DNA from: JAFEDN01 sp963712715
Lineage (GTDB): Bacteria; Pseudomonadota; Gammaproteobacteria; Coxiellales; Coxiellaceae
Assembly (NCBI GenBank): GCA_963712715.1
Contig: CAVQJI010000037.1
Span: 124,001-188,000, forward strand
DNA length: 64,000 nucleotides
Direction of reading: 5' to 3'
In this document: positions 8,693 to 19,408 of the stretch, piece by piece
How the letters are laid out: the number at the start of each line of letters is the position of its first letter
Position numbering within the stretch: the first letter of the stretch is position 1
Notes under the pieces: generated by a model
What the model saw: only the letters and a program-made list of their open reading frames with translations
Databases searched by the model: none
What the model was told of the DNA's origin: nothing
Program-made: the position numbers and the translations under genes

Positions 8693-10455
8693 TTACATTT
8701 GTTCGGGAGCCGAGATACCTAAAAGATTCAAACCGCTCGCCAAAACAATTTGCACGGCCCGTACTAAACATAAGCGCGATTGCCGAAGATCTAAATCCAG
8801 CACTAAAAATTTTTCGCTGTTATAGTAACCATGAAGCAGGCCGGCTAATTCCTGAAGATAGTGAGCTAACAGGTGTGGTTCATAACGCAAGGCGGCGTTT
8901 TGCAACAAATCTGGATAGTTGGCGAGATGACGCAACAGCTGCCGCTCGATAGGAGTTGTCAATAAATGGAGTTGCCGCAGTCCGTCGTCTTTTGACCATC
9001 GCTCGTTTGCAGCCGTTAATTGCTTCCAGACGCTACAAATTCGCGCGTGTGCGTACTGTATATAATAAACCGGATTATCGGTCGACTGCGATTTTGCCAG
9101 CTCGAGATCAAAATCAAGGTGTTGATCCGGTTTGCGCATAATATAAAAATATCGCGCGGCATCGTTGCCCACTTCATTGCGAAGTTCACGAAGCGTCACA
9201 AAAGAGCCGCTGCGAGTCGACATGGGCAATTTCACCTTGCCACGGTACAGATTGGCGAATTGTACTAATAAAACCGTCAGTTTATCCGGGTCTTCACCCA
9301 CACCCTGTAAAAAAGCGCGGATTCTCGCCACATAGCCGTGATGATCCGCCCCAAACACATTAATGATTTTAGTATAGTCCTGCCGGTATTTGTGTAATTG
9401 ATAGGCCACGTCAGAAGCAAAATAAGTGGTGATTCCATTCTCGCGGATCAGGACACGGTCTTTTTCATCGTTGAAACTTGTTGCGCGAAACCAGGTTGCG
9501 CCATCACGCTGGTAAACATGATCGTGTTTTTGCAATAAATCTATTCCTGACTGGACGAGACCGGTTTCAAACAGCTGGGTTTCAAAGAACCAGTCATCAT
9601 AGACCACGCCGAATTCAATTAAATCGTCTTTAATATCCGCTAAAATTTCCCGCAGGGTAAATTTTTGAATGAGATTAAAATCTTCCTTGCCCAGCAGAGT
9701 CATCGCTTCTTCGATATAGGCGTCGATATAACGGTCGGCGTCTGTTTCCGGGTCGTATTTTTTGGCCGCCGTTTTTGCCGCCACCAGCGCGCTTTTTTGA
9801 AACCGGGAATTGTACTGTTCGCGAAGTAAATTGGCGATATCCGTAATATAATCGCCCTGATAGGCATTTTTGGGGAAGTCGGCGCTTTCGCCGAACGTTT
9901 GCAAATATCTGAGCCAGGTGCTGAATCCCAAAATTCGCATTTGCCTGCCGGCTCGTTCACATAATATTCCTGATGGACCTGAAAACCCATGGCTTTTAAT
10001 AAATTGGCGACACAGGCAGCATAAGCGGCGCTGCGTCCGTGGCCGACGTGCAGGGGACCGGTGGGATTAGCGGAAACATATTCGAGATGTATACGCGCTC
10101 CAGCCCCCAGAGTTCTCCACCCATAATGATTTTCAGCCAGCAGAATCGCTGAGACGGTTTGTTCAAGAGCGGCAGGAGTCAGAGTGAAGTTGATAAATCC
10201 CGGTCCGGCAATCTCTACCTTGGCGATTTGCGGGGATCGGGGTAAATGATTTACCAGTAATTCTGCCAGCGCTCGTGGCGGTTTACCGGCTTTTTTGGCT
10301 AAAATCATCGCCACATTACTGGCAAATTCACCGTGTTCTGGATCGCGGGAGGCCTCGATTTGAACCGGTATTTTGCAGGATTCAGAGGAAATTAGTTGTT
10401 GATCACATAACGTGGCCAAAGATTGTTGTAATAAAGAAGTTAAATGCTCTTTCAT
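8693..10455 (-). CDS. argS: Arginyl-tRNA synthetase with one internal frameshift
   Basis: Charges tRNA-Arg. The N-terminal frame (from 10455) has the Add-1 domain and the class I signature NPTGPLHVGHGRSAAYA, then EYYVNE. The remainder, beginning MRILGFSTWLRYLQ, is in another frame and contains GSFVTLRELRNEVGNDAARY and the C-terminal anticodon-binding DALR domain. One missing base near 9948 (codon after AAC in YYVN-D-AGRQMRIL) explains the break; corrected length is about 587 residues, normal for the family. As argS is indispensable and no second copy is seen here, a sequencing error is the likeliest cause. Confidence 0.92.
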
Positions 10456-10489
10456 AGACTGATATTATGCCCATGCCCGGCGAATGCCG

Positions 10490-11254
10490 TCAATGTGAGA
10501 CCGGGAAATTAAAATATGTTTCGGGGTAAGGCTCATTTTTTAATGTAAAATGCCACCATTCGGTGACTAAAGGTTCGAAGCCATATTTTTCCATGATTGT
10601 TTTTAAAATAAATCGATTATAATAGGCGACCGTATTAACGGCCCGGCTGTCAGGATGAGACCATTCGTCCATGCAATCAAAACCTGTGCCCATATCCAGG
10701 CCGGAATCAGGAAAACGTTGGGGATAAGGGGCGATGCAGGAAACCAGAGTCTGACCCTCATGGTAGGGAAGGGGAGGAGGGGATCGCAACGGTACAATTG
10801 TTAAATCCATCGTGCTGCCGCGGGAGTGGCCTGATTTTTCGGCGACATATCCGAGCTTAAAAAAATCGGCTTTATTGACGCGGGGATAAAATTCAGCCTT
10901 CATCTTTTGATCATTGGTTTTGCTCCAGGCGATAAATTCATCCACCGCCATTTTTGGACGATAGCAATCGTAAACTTTTAAGGATAAGCCCGATTGCAGT
11001 AATTCTTTTTGCACTTTTGAGAGCGCCATTGCCGCCGGACGTGTCAAAATACATTCCCCGGCCTGATAACCGCGAATGGGTCTGCCGATAAAATTATGTG
11101 ACGTAGCGTACCGAATGTCCTGGCGAATAGAGGGGTCTATATCCCGCAGGTAAACAAAACCGGAGTGAAGATTGCCGCTATAGCTAACAGTGATGTTCAG
11201 GGCGAGAATGCTGCCGATGCATACAAACAAAAGTCGCCGGTAAAAATCTTTCAT
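10490..11254 (-). CDS. D-alanyl-D-alanine dipeptidase, VanX/DdpX type
   Basis: Zinc dipeptidase that splits D-Ala-D-Ala. A signal peptide (FYRRLLFVCIGSILALNITVSYS) points to the periplasm. The metal site is visible as SGHSRGSTMDLT (SxHxxG...D) and VTEWWHFTL (ExWH); YDCYRPKMAVDEF is the usual active-site Arg region. The start at 11254 follows AAGGAG by 5 bases. No VanA/VanH/VanS-like genes are nearby, so peptidoglycan turnover or D-Ala recycling is likelier than glycopeptide resistance. Confidence 0.88.
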   Translation of the reverse strand: MKDFYRRLLFVCIGSILALNITVSYSGNLHSGFVYLRDIDPSIRQDIRYATSHNFIGRPIRGYQAGECILTRPAAMALSKVQKELLQSGLSLKVYDCYRPKMAVDEFIAWSKTNDQKMKAEFYPRVNKADFFKLGYVAEKSGHSRGSTMDLTIVPLRSPPPLPYHEGQTLVSCIAPYPQRFPDSGLDMGTGFDCMDEWSHPDSRAVNTVAYYNRFILKTIMEKYGFEPLVTEWWHFTLKNEPYPETYFNFPVSH

Positions 11255-11317
11255 GATCTCTCCTTCTGTCATAATCTATAGAGCCCAATATTAACACATC
11301 CCACGAACGTATGGAAA

Positions 11318-12932
11318 TTAAAGTTGAATACCTGTTTCGATTTGAATATTTTTAATGAAACTATTGTCGTGACTAATGACCACTAAAGCGCCCTGATATT
11401 TTTGCAGGGCAGATTCAACGCAGGCAATAGTATACAAGTCCAAATGATTCGTCGGTTCATCCAGAATTAACAATTGCGGGGGATTTGACGACATAAGAAT
11501 ACAGGCTAACGCTGCTCTCAAACGCTCTCCACTACTCAAATGAGCGCCGGGTTTCAGGGCTGCGTCATTGCGAAACAGAAAATCAGCCAGAAAATAGCGG
11601 GCGCTCCAGTTCGCGAATATCGGGATTGAGGTATAAAAAATTATCCAGAACTGAAAGTTTGGGATTAATCAATTGTATTTTCTGGTCTAAATAATTGACC
11701 CGATCGGTTCCTACCTGTATCTCGCCAAAGCACGGCGATAATTCACCCAGAATTAATTTGATTAATGTGGTTTTACCACTACCGTTATCGCCTGAAATTG
11801 CCAGCCGTTGCGGTCCCTGAATCGAAAGGGAGAAATTTTCGAAGATAAAATTTTTCTGTTGTGGATAATTAAAATAGATATTTTTTATTTCTAAAATCAT
11901 TTTGCCGTTCGGCACTCGGGTGCGGGGAATATCGATGTGGATCTCCTGGTTGGGGGCGATTTTCTCACGAGCCTCCAAAACACTTTCGTTTATCTTCGCT
12001 AATTTACGTTCCGCTTGCGCATTAATTTTTTTCTGCGTGCGCTCACTACGCCCCTGGGCGGAGTTGAAAGCCATTCGGCTTTTGAGTATTCCGACTTTGG
12101 CAATTTCGGTTTTACGCGCAAGACGACCTTTCGCTTTAGCCTGTTCGTGGCGTTCTTTACGTTCCTGGGTCAAGGCTTTTGCCTGCCTTCGCAATTGTTC
12201 CGCCGTCTGCAGAGTTTGCCTGGCGGCCGCCTGTTCTATCTGTTTTTGTTCGGTATAATCGTTATAATTCCCGCCATAAATTTGCATGCCCAGTGCAGAC
12301 ATTTCGACAATATTTTCCATTAAATTTAAAAGTTCCCGGTCATGAGACACAATGATCATACCCTTTTTCCAAGTGCTAATAGCCTGATAAAGCATTTGCC
12401 GGGAGGTGGTATCTAAATTATTGGTAGGTTCGTCAAGGATGAGATAATCCGCTTCTGCCAGGAAGGCTTTAGCGAGGAATATCCGGGTTTGCTCGCCGCC
12501 GCTCTGGCTTTGTAATTCGCGTTCAACATCAATGCCGTCCAGTGAGAAATTGGATAATTGCCGCTGGATTTTTTCTTCCAGGCGCCAGTCTTGCGCGGCT
12601 AAAGCGTAGTCATTTTCATCGATACCGCCTTGCGCAATCCGGTGCAGAGCCTGCAATCTTTCGGCGACCCCAAGCGCTTCAGCGACACTGGCACGGGCGT
12701 CGTTAATGATTTCCTGTGAAAAATAAGCTATTTTTCCATCGATTTGCACGGCGCCCGTTGTAGGGTGAATTTCGCCAGTGATTAACTTTAATAATGTGGA
12801 TTTTCCGATGCCATTGCGGCCAACGATGCCGTATTTTGCCGATGAAAAACTCAAATCCACTTCCGGGATGATTTGCCTATCCTCTGAATGGTAGCTGACT
12901 TTATTTAGAATAATGCGAGAAATGACTGACAT
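11318..12932 (-). CDS. ABC-F family ATPase, one frameshift
   Basis: Soluble protein with two ABC cassettes and no membrane domain, the layout of ribosome-associated ABC-F factors. Cassette 1: GRNGIGKSTLLKL, QSGGEQTRIFLAKA, YLILDEPTNNLD. A charged linker rich in Lys/Arg/Gln lies at about residues 230-330. Cassette 2: GDNGSGKTTLIKL, then after the frameshift LSSGERLRAALACIL and LLILDEPTNHLD. One extra C in the CCC run near 11608 shifts the frame; without it the protein is about 537 residues. Which ABC-F subgroup it belongs to (translation factor or resistance type) cannot be told here. Confidence 0.88.
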
Positions 12933-13092
12933 ATAAAATTCTCAAGGTTTAAGAAAATCTTAATTTCCAACGAATATTAAGTTGAAAATCCCCTAAAAAT
13001 TTTAATGGGTCATTGGCAGGTTACCTCTACGGTTATTATCAAAAAACACTATATTGTACCATATTGCAGGGGAAATGTACAGAATTTTATTT

Positions 13093-14847
13093 TTAAAGCG
13101 GAGCAGTCGCTGAGCTTAGCCAAAGGCGCTGGCTTTCGTTTAGATCGTCAATGAGCAGATCGTAAATTTCGCGGTGATAATCGTCGATCCACTTCACTTC
13201 CGATGGAGTTAATAACGTTTTATCGATCAGGTTCTGGGCGTAAGGGACTTTGGTCAGGTCTTCAAACACGTAAAATCCCTGTATATCTTCAATAATCAGG
13301 CACAAATTTTCGATGCGAATGCCATATTGTTCCTCGAAATAAACACCCGGTTCGTTACTGACAACCATGTTAGGTTCCAGCGGAACTTTACTATAACCTT
13401 GCGAAATGCGCTGCGGCCCTTCGTGCACGCATAAATAACAGCCGACGCCATGACCGGTACCGTGACCGTAGTTTAAACCCGCCTGCCACAAAGGGTGACG
13501 GGCCAGTGCGTCTAAATGTTCACCGCAGGTTCCCGCCGGAAACCGCGTGTGACGTAATGCCAGGTGACCCTTCAAAACCAGGGTATAGTGAGTTCTTTGT
13601 TCCGCAGTCGGTAATCCTAAATGCACAATCCGCGTGATATCCGTAGTCCCGTACCAATATTGGCCGCCGGAATCTATTAAATAGAGATTACTGTCATCGA
13701 TGCGCCGATCAGTGGCTTCAGTCGAGCGATAATGCACGATTGCGCCATTGCCGGCAAAACCACTGATGGTGGCGAAACTGAGGTCCAGACAATCGGGGTC
13801 CTGACGGCGAAATTTTTCCAGCTCGTCGGCTGCGGATATTTCTGTGACTCCGGTAGGCCAGGTATTTTCCAGCCAGTCGAAAAATTTCACCATGGCCAAC
13901 GCATCACGCCGGTGTGCTTCGTGCATACCGGCGGCTTCCACCGGATTTTTAATCGCTTTCATCATTTGCACGGGAGAAGCCTCCAGAAGCAATGTTGCCT
14001 GGTTTAACTGTTGTTCAACCCACCAGCTGGCGCTGTTAGGATCTACCCAAACCCGGCCCTGCATTTGATTAAGCGAAGTTTGAAAAGCATCGTAAGGTTG
14101 CAGATCAATCCCCTGCGACTCTAAATATAATTTGTCGCCTTCATTGACTTTTACAGGGTTAATAAACAGTGTAGCCTTTTCCGGAGTGATAATGGCGTAG
14201 CCAATGACTACCGGATTAAATTCCACATCGGCGCCGCGAATGTTAAACAACCAGGCGAAAGCGTCCAGTAAAGTCAGAATGTGCGCTTGCGCATTTTGCA
14301 GAGACAGGATTTGCCGTAATTCTTTTATTTTATCTTTAGCGCTGATTCCCGCATGTTTTAGGGGATATTGACGCAAAGGGTTAACCGGCACGGCCGGCTG
14401 ATCCTTCCAAAGTTCATCAATTAAATTACTTTCCAACGGTAGCAGTTTGCCCTGCACAGTTTCCAGCGATTTTTGCCATTGATGCGCTTGCGTGATAGTG
14501 AGTAGTCGCGGATCCACTCCGCAGGTTTTTTGTCTGGCGTTGTTTAAAAACCATTGATGGAGTGGAGGGGCCCCCTGGGCCTGTTTCATCAGGTGATAAC
14601 AGGCTGAATTGAGTTGCTGCTCCGCCTGCAAAAAATAACGCGCATCAGTCCACAGCCAGGCTTGTTCACGGCCCACCAGTACATCCCCAGCGGAGCCGGT
14701 AAAATCGCTAATCCAGGCACGGCGTTGCCAACACGACGGCACATATTCGTTATTGTGCGCGTCACGAGCGGGCACGAAGTAAAAATCCAGATGATTTTTT
14801 TCCATTAATCGCCTAAGCGCGGCCAGTCTTGTAACAACATTAGTCAT
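13093..14847 (-). CDS. Xaa-Pro aminopeptidase (M24B family)
   Basis: 584 residues, removes N-terminal residues before proline. An N-terminal creatinase-type domain (RLAALRRLMEKNHLDFYFVP) is followed by a second similar domain and the M24 pita-bread catalytic domain. Metal ligands are recognisable in YLIDSGGQYWYGTTDITR (two Asp), GHGTGHGVGCYLCVHEGP (His), SNEPGVYFEEQYGIRIENL (Glu) and the Glu of the C-terminal FEDLTKVP region. Length matches the three-domain aminopeptidase P group of bacteria. Single gene with about 160-230 bases of spacer on each side. Confidence 0.9.
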   Translation of the reverse strand: MTNVVTRLAALRRLMEKNHLDFYFVPARDAHNNEYVPSCWQRRAWISDFTGSAGDVLVGREQAWLWTDARYFLQAEQQLNSACYHLMKQAQGAPPLHQWFLNNARQKTCGVDPRLLTITQAHQWQKSLETVQGKLLPLESNLIDELWKDQPAVPVNPLRQYPLKHAGISAKDKIKELRQILSLQNAQAHILTLLDAFAWLFNIRGADVEFNPVVIGYAIITPEKATLFINPVKVNEGDKLYLESQGIDLQPYDAFQTSLNQMQGRVWVDPNSASWWVEQQLNQATLLLEASPVQMMKAIKNPVEAAGMHEAHRRDALAMVKFFDWLENTWPTGVTEISAADELEKFRRQDPDCLDLSFATISGFAGNGAIVHYRSTEATDRRIDDSNLYLIDSGGQYWYGTTDITRIVHLGLPTAEQRTHYTLVLKGHLALRHTRFPAGTCGEHLDALARHPLWQAGLNYGHGTGHGVGCYLCVHEGPQRISQGYSKVPLEPNMVVSNEPGVYFEEQYGIRIENLCLIIEDIQGFYVFEDLTKVPYAQNLIDKTLLTPSEVKWIDDYHREIYDLLIDDLNESQRLWLSSATAPL

Positions 14848-15074
14848 ATTATCGCCTGTTCGGGTGGTGTTTATCAGGCTAATTTAGCAGATCAATTTTA
14901 CCCACGCTAGCCCAGTGTTAACACCCTGGCAGGGCGTATTATTTCAATGTGTGAAAAATTAAGTGATAATATAGGAACATTCACAAATCATGTCGATTTG
15001 ATTCTCTCATATTATTATTGTTGGAAGCTGGATGGAGCAAAATTTTTTTGAATATTTCCGGAAAAGAAGATGGA

Positions 15075-16511
15075 ATGATTAATAAAATTATTCGGATTTC
15101 TCCGTTTAATTTAATTATGATTTTATGGCTGATATTGGGCATAACCTGCATTTATTTAATACCTGTCTACCCTCGTGATGAATTATGCTATCTGGGGATA
15201 GCCTGGAATATGCTTAAGGCCCATAATTGGCTGCTCACATACTCTATGGCTGACCTCCGACAGGTTGATTTGGAAAAAACACCTTTATTGTACTGGTTTA
15301 TTTTAGCGGGTTGGAAGTTATTCGGAGTGAATGAAACCTGGCCCAAAGTACTGATCTTTCTATTAGGAACTGCGAATATTTGTCTGACGGTTGTGCTGGC
15401 ACGGAAAATTTTTCCTGAAAATATCCGGATAGCCTGGTTATCTTCGGCCGTTTTATTGTGTAATTTTTTTTGGCCACGCTATTTTGGATCAACCATCCGG
15501 TTTGAAGGTTTGATAACATTTTTTGGGTTATTGTTTTTGCTCGCCATGTTGAAATATCTTCGTGATAAAACACTCTGGTCATTATATGCCGCGGGAATAG
15601 CCTTGGGACTCTGTTTGTTTTCAAAAGGAGGAGTTGGATTTATTTATTACCTGCCTTTGACCATTTTAATGCCTTATTTATTGAACAGGACTTGGGATAT
15701 ACGCTGGCTCCTTCCAGCAATGGCAGTCGTTGGTATGGCCCTGATTCCCTCGATACTTTATCTTATTTATGTTTATTTTTCCTTGGGATACAGTGACTTA
15801 CATTATTTATTGTTTGGTCAAGTTTCCCAGCGAGTGGGACTAAAATTTAATATGGTCGATGCAGTCGCGCTCACATTATGTTTTTCACCTTTGATGCTTT
15901 TTTTTCGATTCAGGAAGGTAAGGTTCGATAAACGAGTTTTAATATTGATGGTGCAGATTTTTTTTACTTTTTTGTTTTTTTCCTTTGCGGTTCTTTTCAG
16001 GTCGAAAAGATACCTCCTTCCTGTCTGTCCTCTGATTGCTTTGGTAATCGCCTGGTTCGTTGATCAATGTTACCACCGTGATAAACCCATTATGCTTTTC
16101 GCTATTCTATTTAGTTGCCTGCTGACATTAATCAATATCACAGAGCATTTCGGAAAAAGGAGTCATTTCTATGAAAACGTTACTCTGCTGGCCGCTGAAG
16201 TTAAATCTTTGCAGCTTGCAGGATATCCGGTGGCAATATTCGAATCAAAATTGATGGCTCCCTTTCTGGATTTTTTAGGGCGCCTCCCAAAAGATTTACC
16301 TATTATTGGCAGTCAGGAAGATCAATCCCGATGGTTAAGCGCTCATCCACACGGATATATCATCAGCATCTGTGAAAAAAATGTTAATCATTTGCACCAT
16401 TGTTATCAGATAAAGAAAGATTCGTTAATTTTATCTGTTTGGGGCGATAAACCATTAAAATATTGCGTGAGTGTTCTGGGCCATTCGTTCGGGGTCTGCG
16501 CTGGAAGATGA
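15075..16511 (+). CDS. Membrane glycosyltransferase, ArnT/PMT-like (GT39-type), first of tandem pair
   Basis: About 478 residues with roughly 10-12 membrane segments. The N-terminal loop with YPRDELCYLGIAWNMLKAHN and DLEKTPLLYWFILAGWKLFG is the layout of lipid-phosphate-sugar-dependent transferases such as ArnT (acidic DE motif and KTPLLYW after it). Such enzymes transfer a sugar from a polyprenyl carrier to lipid A or another acceptor on the periplasmic side. The start at 15075 is chosen because residues begin MINKIIRISPFNLI as in the paralogue. Its stop overlaps the next gene's ATG. Acceptor and sugar are unknown. Confidence 0.78.
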   Translation: MINKIIRISPFNLIMILWLILGITCIYLIPVYPRDELCYLGIAWNMLKAHNWLLTYSMADLRQVDLEKTPLLYWFILAGWKLFGVNETWPKVLIFLLGTANICLTVVLARKIFPENIRIAWLSSAVLLCNFFWPRYFGSTIRFEGLITFFGLLFLLAMLKYLRDKTLWSLYAAGIALGLCLFSKGGVGFIYYLPLTILMPYLLNRTWDIRWLLPAMAVVGMALIPSILYLIYVYFSLGYSDLHYLLFGQVSQRVGLKFNMVDAVALTLCFSPLMLFFRFRKVRFDKRVLILMVQIFFTFLFFSFAVLFRSKRYLLPVCPLIALVIAWFVDQCYHRDKPIMLFAILFSCLLTLINITEHFGKRSHFYENVTLLAAEVKSLQLAGYPVAIFESKLMAPFLDFLGRLPKDLPIIGSQEDQSRWLSAHPHGYIISICEKNVNHLHHCYQIKKDSLILSVWGDKPLKYCVSVLGHSFGVCAGR

Positions 16512-17917
16512 TTACCCGAATAGCTCCATTTAATTTAATTCTGATTTTATGGCTGATAGGCGGCTTATCCTGCATCTATTTAATACCCGTATCTCCTGGC
16601 GATGATTTGCATTATCTGGGAATAGCCTGGAATATGTTTAAGGCTCATAGCTGGCTGCTGACTTACTCTATGGCCGATATCCACCACGTAGATTTAGAAA
16701 AAACACCCTTATTGTACTGGTTTATTTTAGCAGGATGGCATGTATTTGGAGTGAATGACACCTGGCCAAAAGTCCTGATTTTTCTGTTGGGAACTGCGAA
16801 TATTTGTCTGACGACCGTTTTGGCCCGGCAAATCTTTCCTGAAAATAACAGAATAGCCTGGTTATCCGCAGCCGTTCTACTGTGTAATTTTCTTTGGCCG
16901 CATTATTTTGGCGCAGCCATTCGGTTTGAGGGGCTGGTCACATTATTGGGTTTATTGTTTTTGATTTCGTTATCAAAATACCTTCGTGATAAAACAGTCT
17001 GGTCATTATATGCCGCGGGAATCGCCTTTGGACTCTGTTTATTTTCAAAAGGAGGAGTTGGGTTTATTTATTTCCTGCCGTTGGCTATTTTAATGCCTTA
17101 TTTACTGAACCGGCATTGGAATATTCGTTGGCTCTTCGCCTTCAGCGCAGTCATTGGAATGGCGCTGATCCCCTCGGTCCTTTATCTTGTTTATATCTAT
17201 TTTTCATTGGGATCCCAGAGTGTTCATATTTTATTGTTTGGACAGATTTCCTCGCGCGTCGGACACGTTTATCATATCGCAGACTTAATGATGTTAATTT
17301 TATTTTTTTCACCATGGATGATTTTTTTTCGTTTCAAAAAACCTAAATTCGACAAGCGCATTTTAATATTGATGGTTCAGATTTTTTTTACTTTGGTATT
17401 TTTTTCTTTTGGGGTTCTTTTTCATTTTACACGATATTTCATACCTGTTTGTCCTTTGATAGCTTTAGTCATTGCTTATTTCGTGGATCAGTTTTACTGC
17501 CGTGATAAACCAATCATACTGCTTGCGATGTTAATGAGTGGTGTGATGATAATGGATGGCGTCATAGAGCACTTTGGAAGCATGGCCAAATCGTATGATA
17601 CCCTGGCGGGTTTGGCCGCAGAAGTTAAATCTTTACAATTAGAAGGAAATCCCGTGGCTTTATTTGGGCCAAAATTTTGGGAACCCACTTTGGATTTTTT
17701 AGGCCGTCTGCCAAAAGATTTGCCTATTGTTCGCACTCAAAAAGATCAGATGCGATGGTTAGGAGCCAATCCACACGGATATACCATCGAAGGTTGTGAA
17801 AAACCCATTCCCCATTCGCGCCACTGTTATGAATTAAAAAAAAATTCTTTAGTTATATCTGTCTGGAGCGACAAACCGGGTTGTGCACAAACTCCCTGGA
17901 GCTGTGAAAATACATAA
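16508..17917 (+). CDS. Membrane glycosyltransferase, ArnT/PMT-like, second of tandem pair
   Basis: Close paralogue of the gene before it, clearly alignable end to end at protein and DNA level (for example KTPLLYWFILAGW and FSKGGVGFIY are identical in both). It carries SPGDDLHYLGIAWNMFKAHS in the catalytic loop, so the acidic pair is DD here against DE in the first copy. ATG at 16508 overlaps the preceding TGA (ATGA). Its stop is followed directly by the surE ATG. A recent tandem duplication; divergence is highest in the last 100 residues, where specificity may differ. Confidence 0.78.
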   Translation: MITRIAPFNLILILWLIGGLSCIYLIPVSPGDDLHYLGIAWNMFKAHSWLLTYSMADIHHVDLEKTPLLYWFILAGWHVFGVNDTWPKVLIFLLGTANICLTTVLARQIFPENNRIAWLSAAVLLCNFLWPHYFGAAIRFEGLVTLLGLLFLISLSKYLRDKTVWSLYAAGIAFGLCLFSKGGVGFIYFLPLAILMPYLLNRHWNIRWLFAFSAVIGMALIPSVLYLVYIYFSLGSQSVHILLFGQISSRVGHVYHIADLMMLILFFSPWMIFFRFKKPKFDKRILILMVQIFFTLVFFSFGVLFHFTRYFIPVCPLIALVIAYFVDQFYCRDKPIILLAMLMSGVMIMDGVIEHFGSMAKSYDTLAGLAAEVKSLQLEGNPVALFGPKFWEPTLDFLGRLPKDLPIVRTQKDQMRWLGANPHGYTIEGCEKPIPHSRHCYELKKNSLVISVWSDKPGCAQTPWSCENT

Positions 17918-18667
17918 ATGTTAAGAATATTATTGACAAACGACGATGGCGTATTCGCCAAAGGATTAGCTGTTTTAGCAGATACCCTGAACGGCATTGC
18001 CCAAATTAATGTCGTCGCACCGGACCGTAACCGCAGCGGCGCCAGCAATTCATTAACCCTCACTGCGCCCATGCGCGTAAAATATCTGGAAAATGAGATG
18101 ATCAGCGTCGAAGGCACGCCTACCGATTGCGTCCACATTGCCGTGACCGGATTATTGCCGCGCCCTCCGGACATGGTGGTGTCGGGTATCAACGCCGGAG
18201 CTAATCTGGGGGATGACGTCTGGTATTCAGGCACTGTCGCCGCGGCGATGGAGGGCCGGTTTCTGGGTTTGCCGGCTATTGCGATTTCTTTAACGGGAGA
18301 CCATCAACAACATTATTCTACTGCTGCGATGGTAGTCTACAAAATTGTTGAAAGGCTACAGATAGAGCCACTGCCCGTGGGCACTATCCTGAATGTGAAC
18401 GTACCGGATGTGCCGTATGGAGATCTGCAGGGCTATGCGGTCACCCGTTTGGGAACCCGTCATGGCGCGGAACCCACTATTCGCCAGCTGGATCCCCGTG
18501 GTCACCCCGTTTATTGGGTAGGACCCGCCGGCGCGGCAGCGGATGCAGGTCCCGGCACGGATTTCGCCGCTATTTTGGAGAGACGGGTTTCCATTACGCC
18601 CATCCGCATTGATTTAACCCATTATGAAGCTTTTGATCAGCTGACCGCATGGGTAAATAATTTGTGA
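17918..18667 (+). CDS. surE: 5'/3'-nucleotidase SurE
   Basis: Survival protein, a metal-dependent nucleoside monophosphate phosphatase. The N-terminus MLRILLTNDDGVFAKG holds the conserved Asp-Asp metal site; APDRNRSGASNSLTL, GTPTDCVHIA, SGINAGANLGDDVWYSGTVAA and MEGRFLGLPAIAISL are all family landmarks. 249 residues, normal length. It begins immediately after the glycosyltransferase stop and overlaps nlpD by 4 bases (GTGA), within the conserved order surE-nlpD-rpoS. Confidence 0.95.
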   Translation: MLRILLTNDDGVFAKGLAVLADTLNGIAQINVVAPDRNRSGASNSLTLTAPMRVKYLENEMISVEGTPTDCVHIAVTGLLPRPPDMVVSGINAGANLGDDVWYSGTVAAAMEGRFLGLPAIAISLTGDHQQHYSTAAMVVYKIVERLQIEPLPVGTILNVNVPDVPYGDLQGYAVTRLGTRHGAEPTIRQLDPRGHPVYWVGPAGAAADAGPGTDFAAILERRVSITPIRIDLTHYEAFDQLTAWVNNL

Positions 18668-19371
18668 GATGGCTGTTGTTGGCCTTTCTGATCGGAATGC
18701 TCTGCGGATGCGGAAACTCCCATGCTCCGGCGCCTGTCATCAATGCCTGGCTGCAGCCAGAAGCACAAACCGCGGATTACATTGTTTCCAAAGGCGATAC
18801 TATTTATTCCATTGCGTGGCAATTTGGTTTGGATTACAAAATTCTGGCGCGAGCCAATCACTTAAAGCCTCCTTACTCAATTTATCAGGGGCAACGTTTA
18901 AAGATGACTACCACGGCGCGCGGGGCTTTGAAGCCGCTTGCGCCAAATCCGGAAGTGTTGCCCGGGGCTGCGCCTGTCAGAGTCTTAACAGGGGCTCCTG
19001 CGACGCCAACGACATGGCAATGGCCCGCGGTGGGAAAACTGGTGCGCGGCTACTCCCCCTCTTTGACCGGTAATGCCGGAATTAATATCGCCGGTCGTTT
19101 GGGATCTCCCGTGCGTGCCAGCTTATCCGGAGAGATAGTCTACAGCGGCAGCGGTATTCGCGGTTATGGAAATTTAATTATTATCAAACACAACAGTCAT
19201 TATCTGAGTGCCTATGCTTATAATCAAACGATCCTTGTGAAGTTAGGACAGCATGTGCAAACCGGTGAGCCGATTGCGACCATGGGCCGTGACGACGCTG
19301 GCCAAATTATGTTGCATTTTGAAATTCGCTACGATGGCCGGCCGGTTGATCCAACGCGTTTTTTGAGCTAA
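18664..19371 (+). CDS. nlpD: NlpD-like lipoprotein, LysM + M23 domains
   Basis: 235 residues. GTG start overlapping the surE stop. A lipoprotein signal (LLLAFLIGMLCGC) is followed by a LysM domain (DYIVSKGDTIYSIAWQFGLDYKILARANHL, about residues 38-80) and a C-terminal M23 domain (about 130-235). As in NlpD, catalytic residues look degenerate: the first motif reads GINIAGRLG rather than HxGxD and the last reads MLHFEIR. That fits an amidase activator, not an endopeptidase. Sits in the usual place upstream of rpoS. Confidence 0.9.
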   Translation: MRWLLLAFLIGMLCGCGNSHAPAPVINAWLQPEAQTADYIVSKGDTIYSIAWQFGLDYKILARANHLKPPYSIYQGQRLKMTTTARGALKPLAPNPEVLPGAAPVRVLTGAPATPTTWQWPAVGKLVRGYSPSLTGNAGINIAGRLGSPVRASLSGEIVYSGSGIRGYGNLIIIKHNSHYLSAYAYNQTILVKLGQHVQTGEPIATMGRDDAGQIMLHFEIRYDGRPVDPTRFLS

Positions 19372-19408
19372 AATAAACCTAATGATCTTTTTCAGGGAGG
19401 AAATAGTC

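Noticed and set aside
10490..11254. Glycopeptide-resistance locus
   Set aside because: Only the VanX-type dipeptidase is present; ligase, dehydrogenase and sensor genes are absent.
12950..13000. AAGGTTTAAGAAAATCTTAA near the ABC-F start as a PmrA-type site
   Set aside because: The half-sites do not have the 9-2-9 arrangement seen at the four Dot/Icm promoters.
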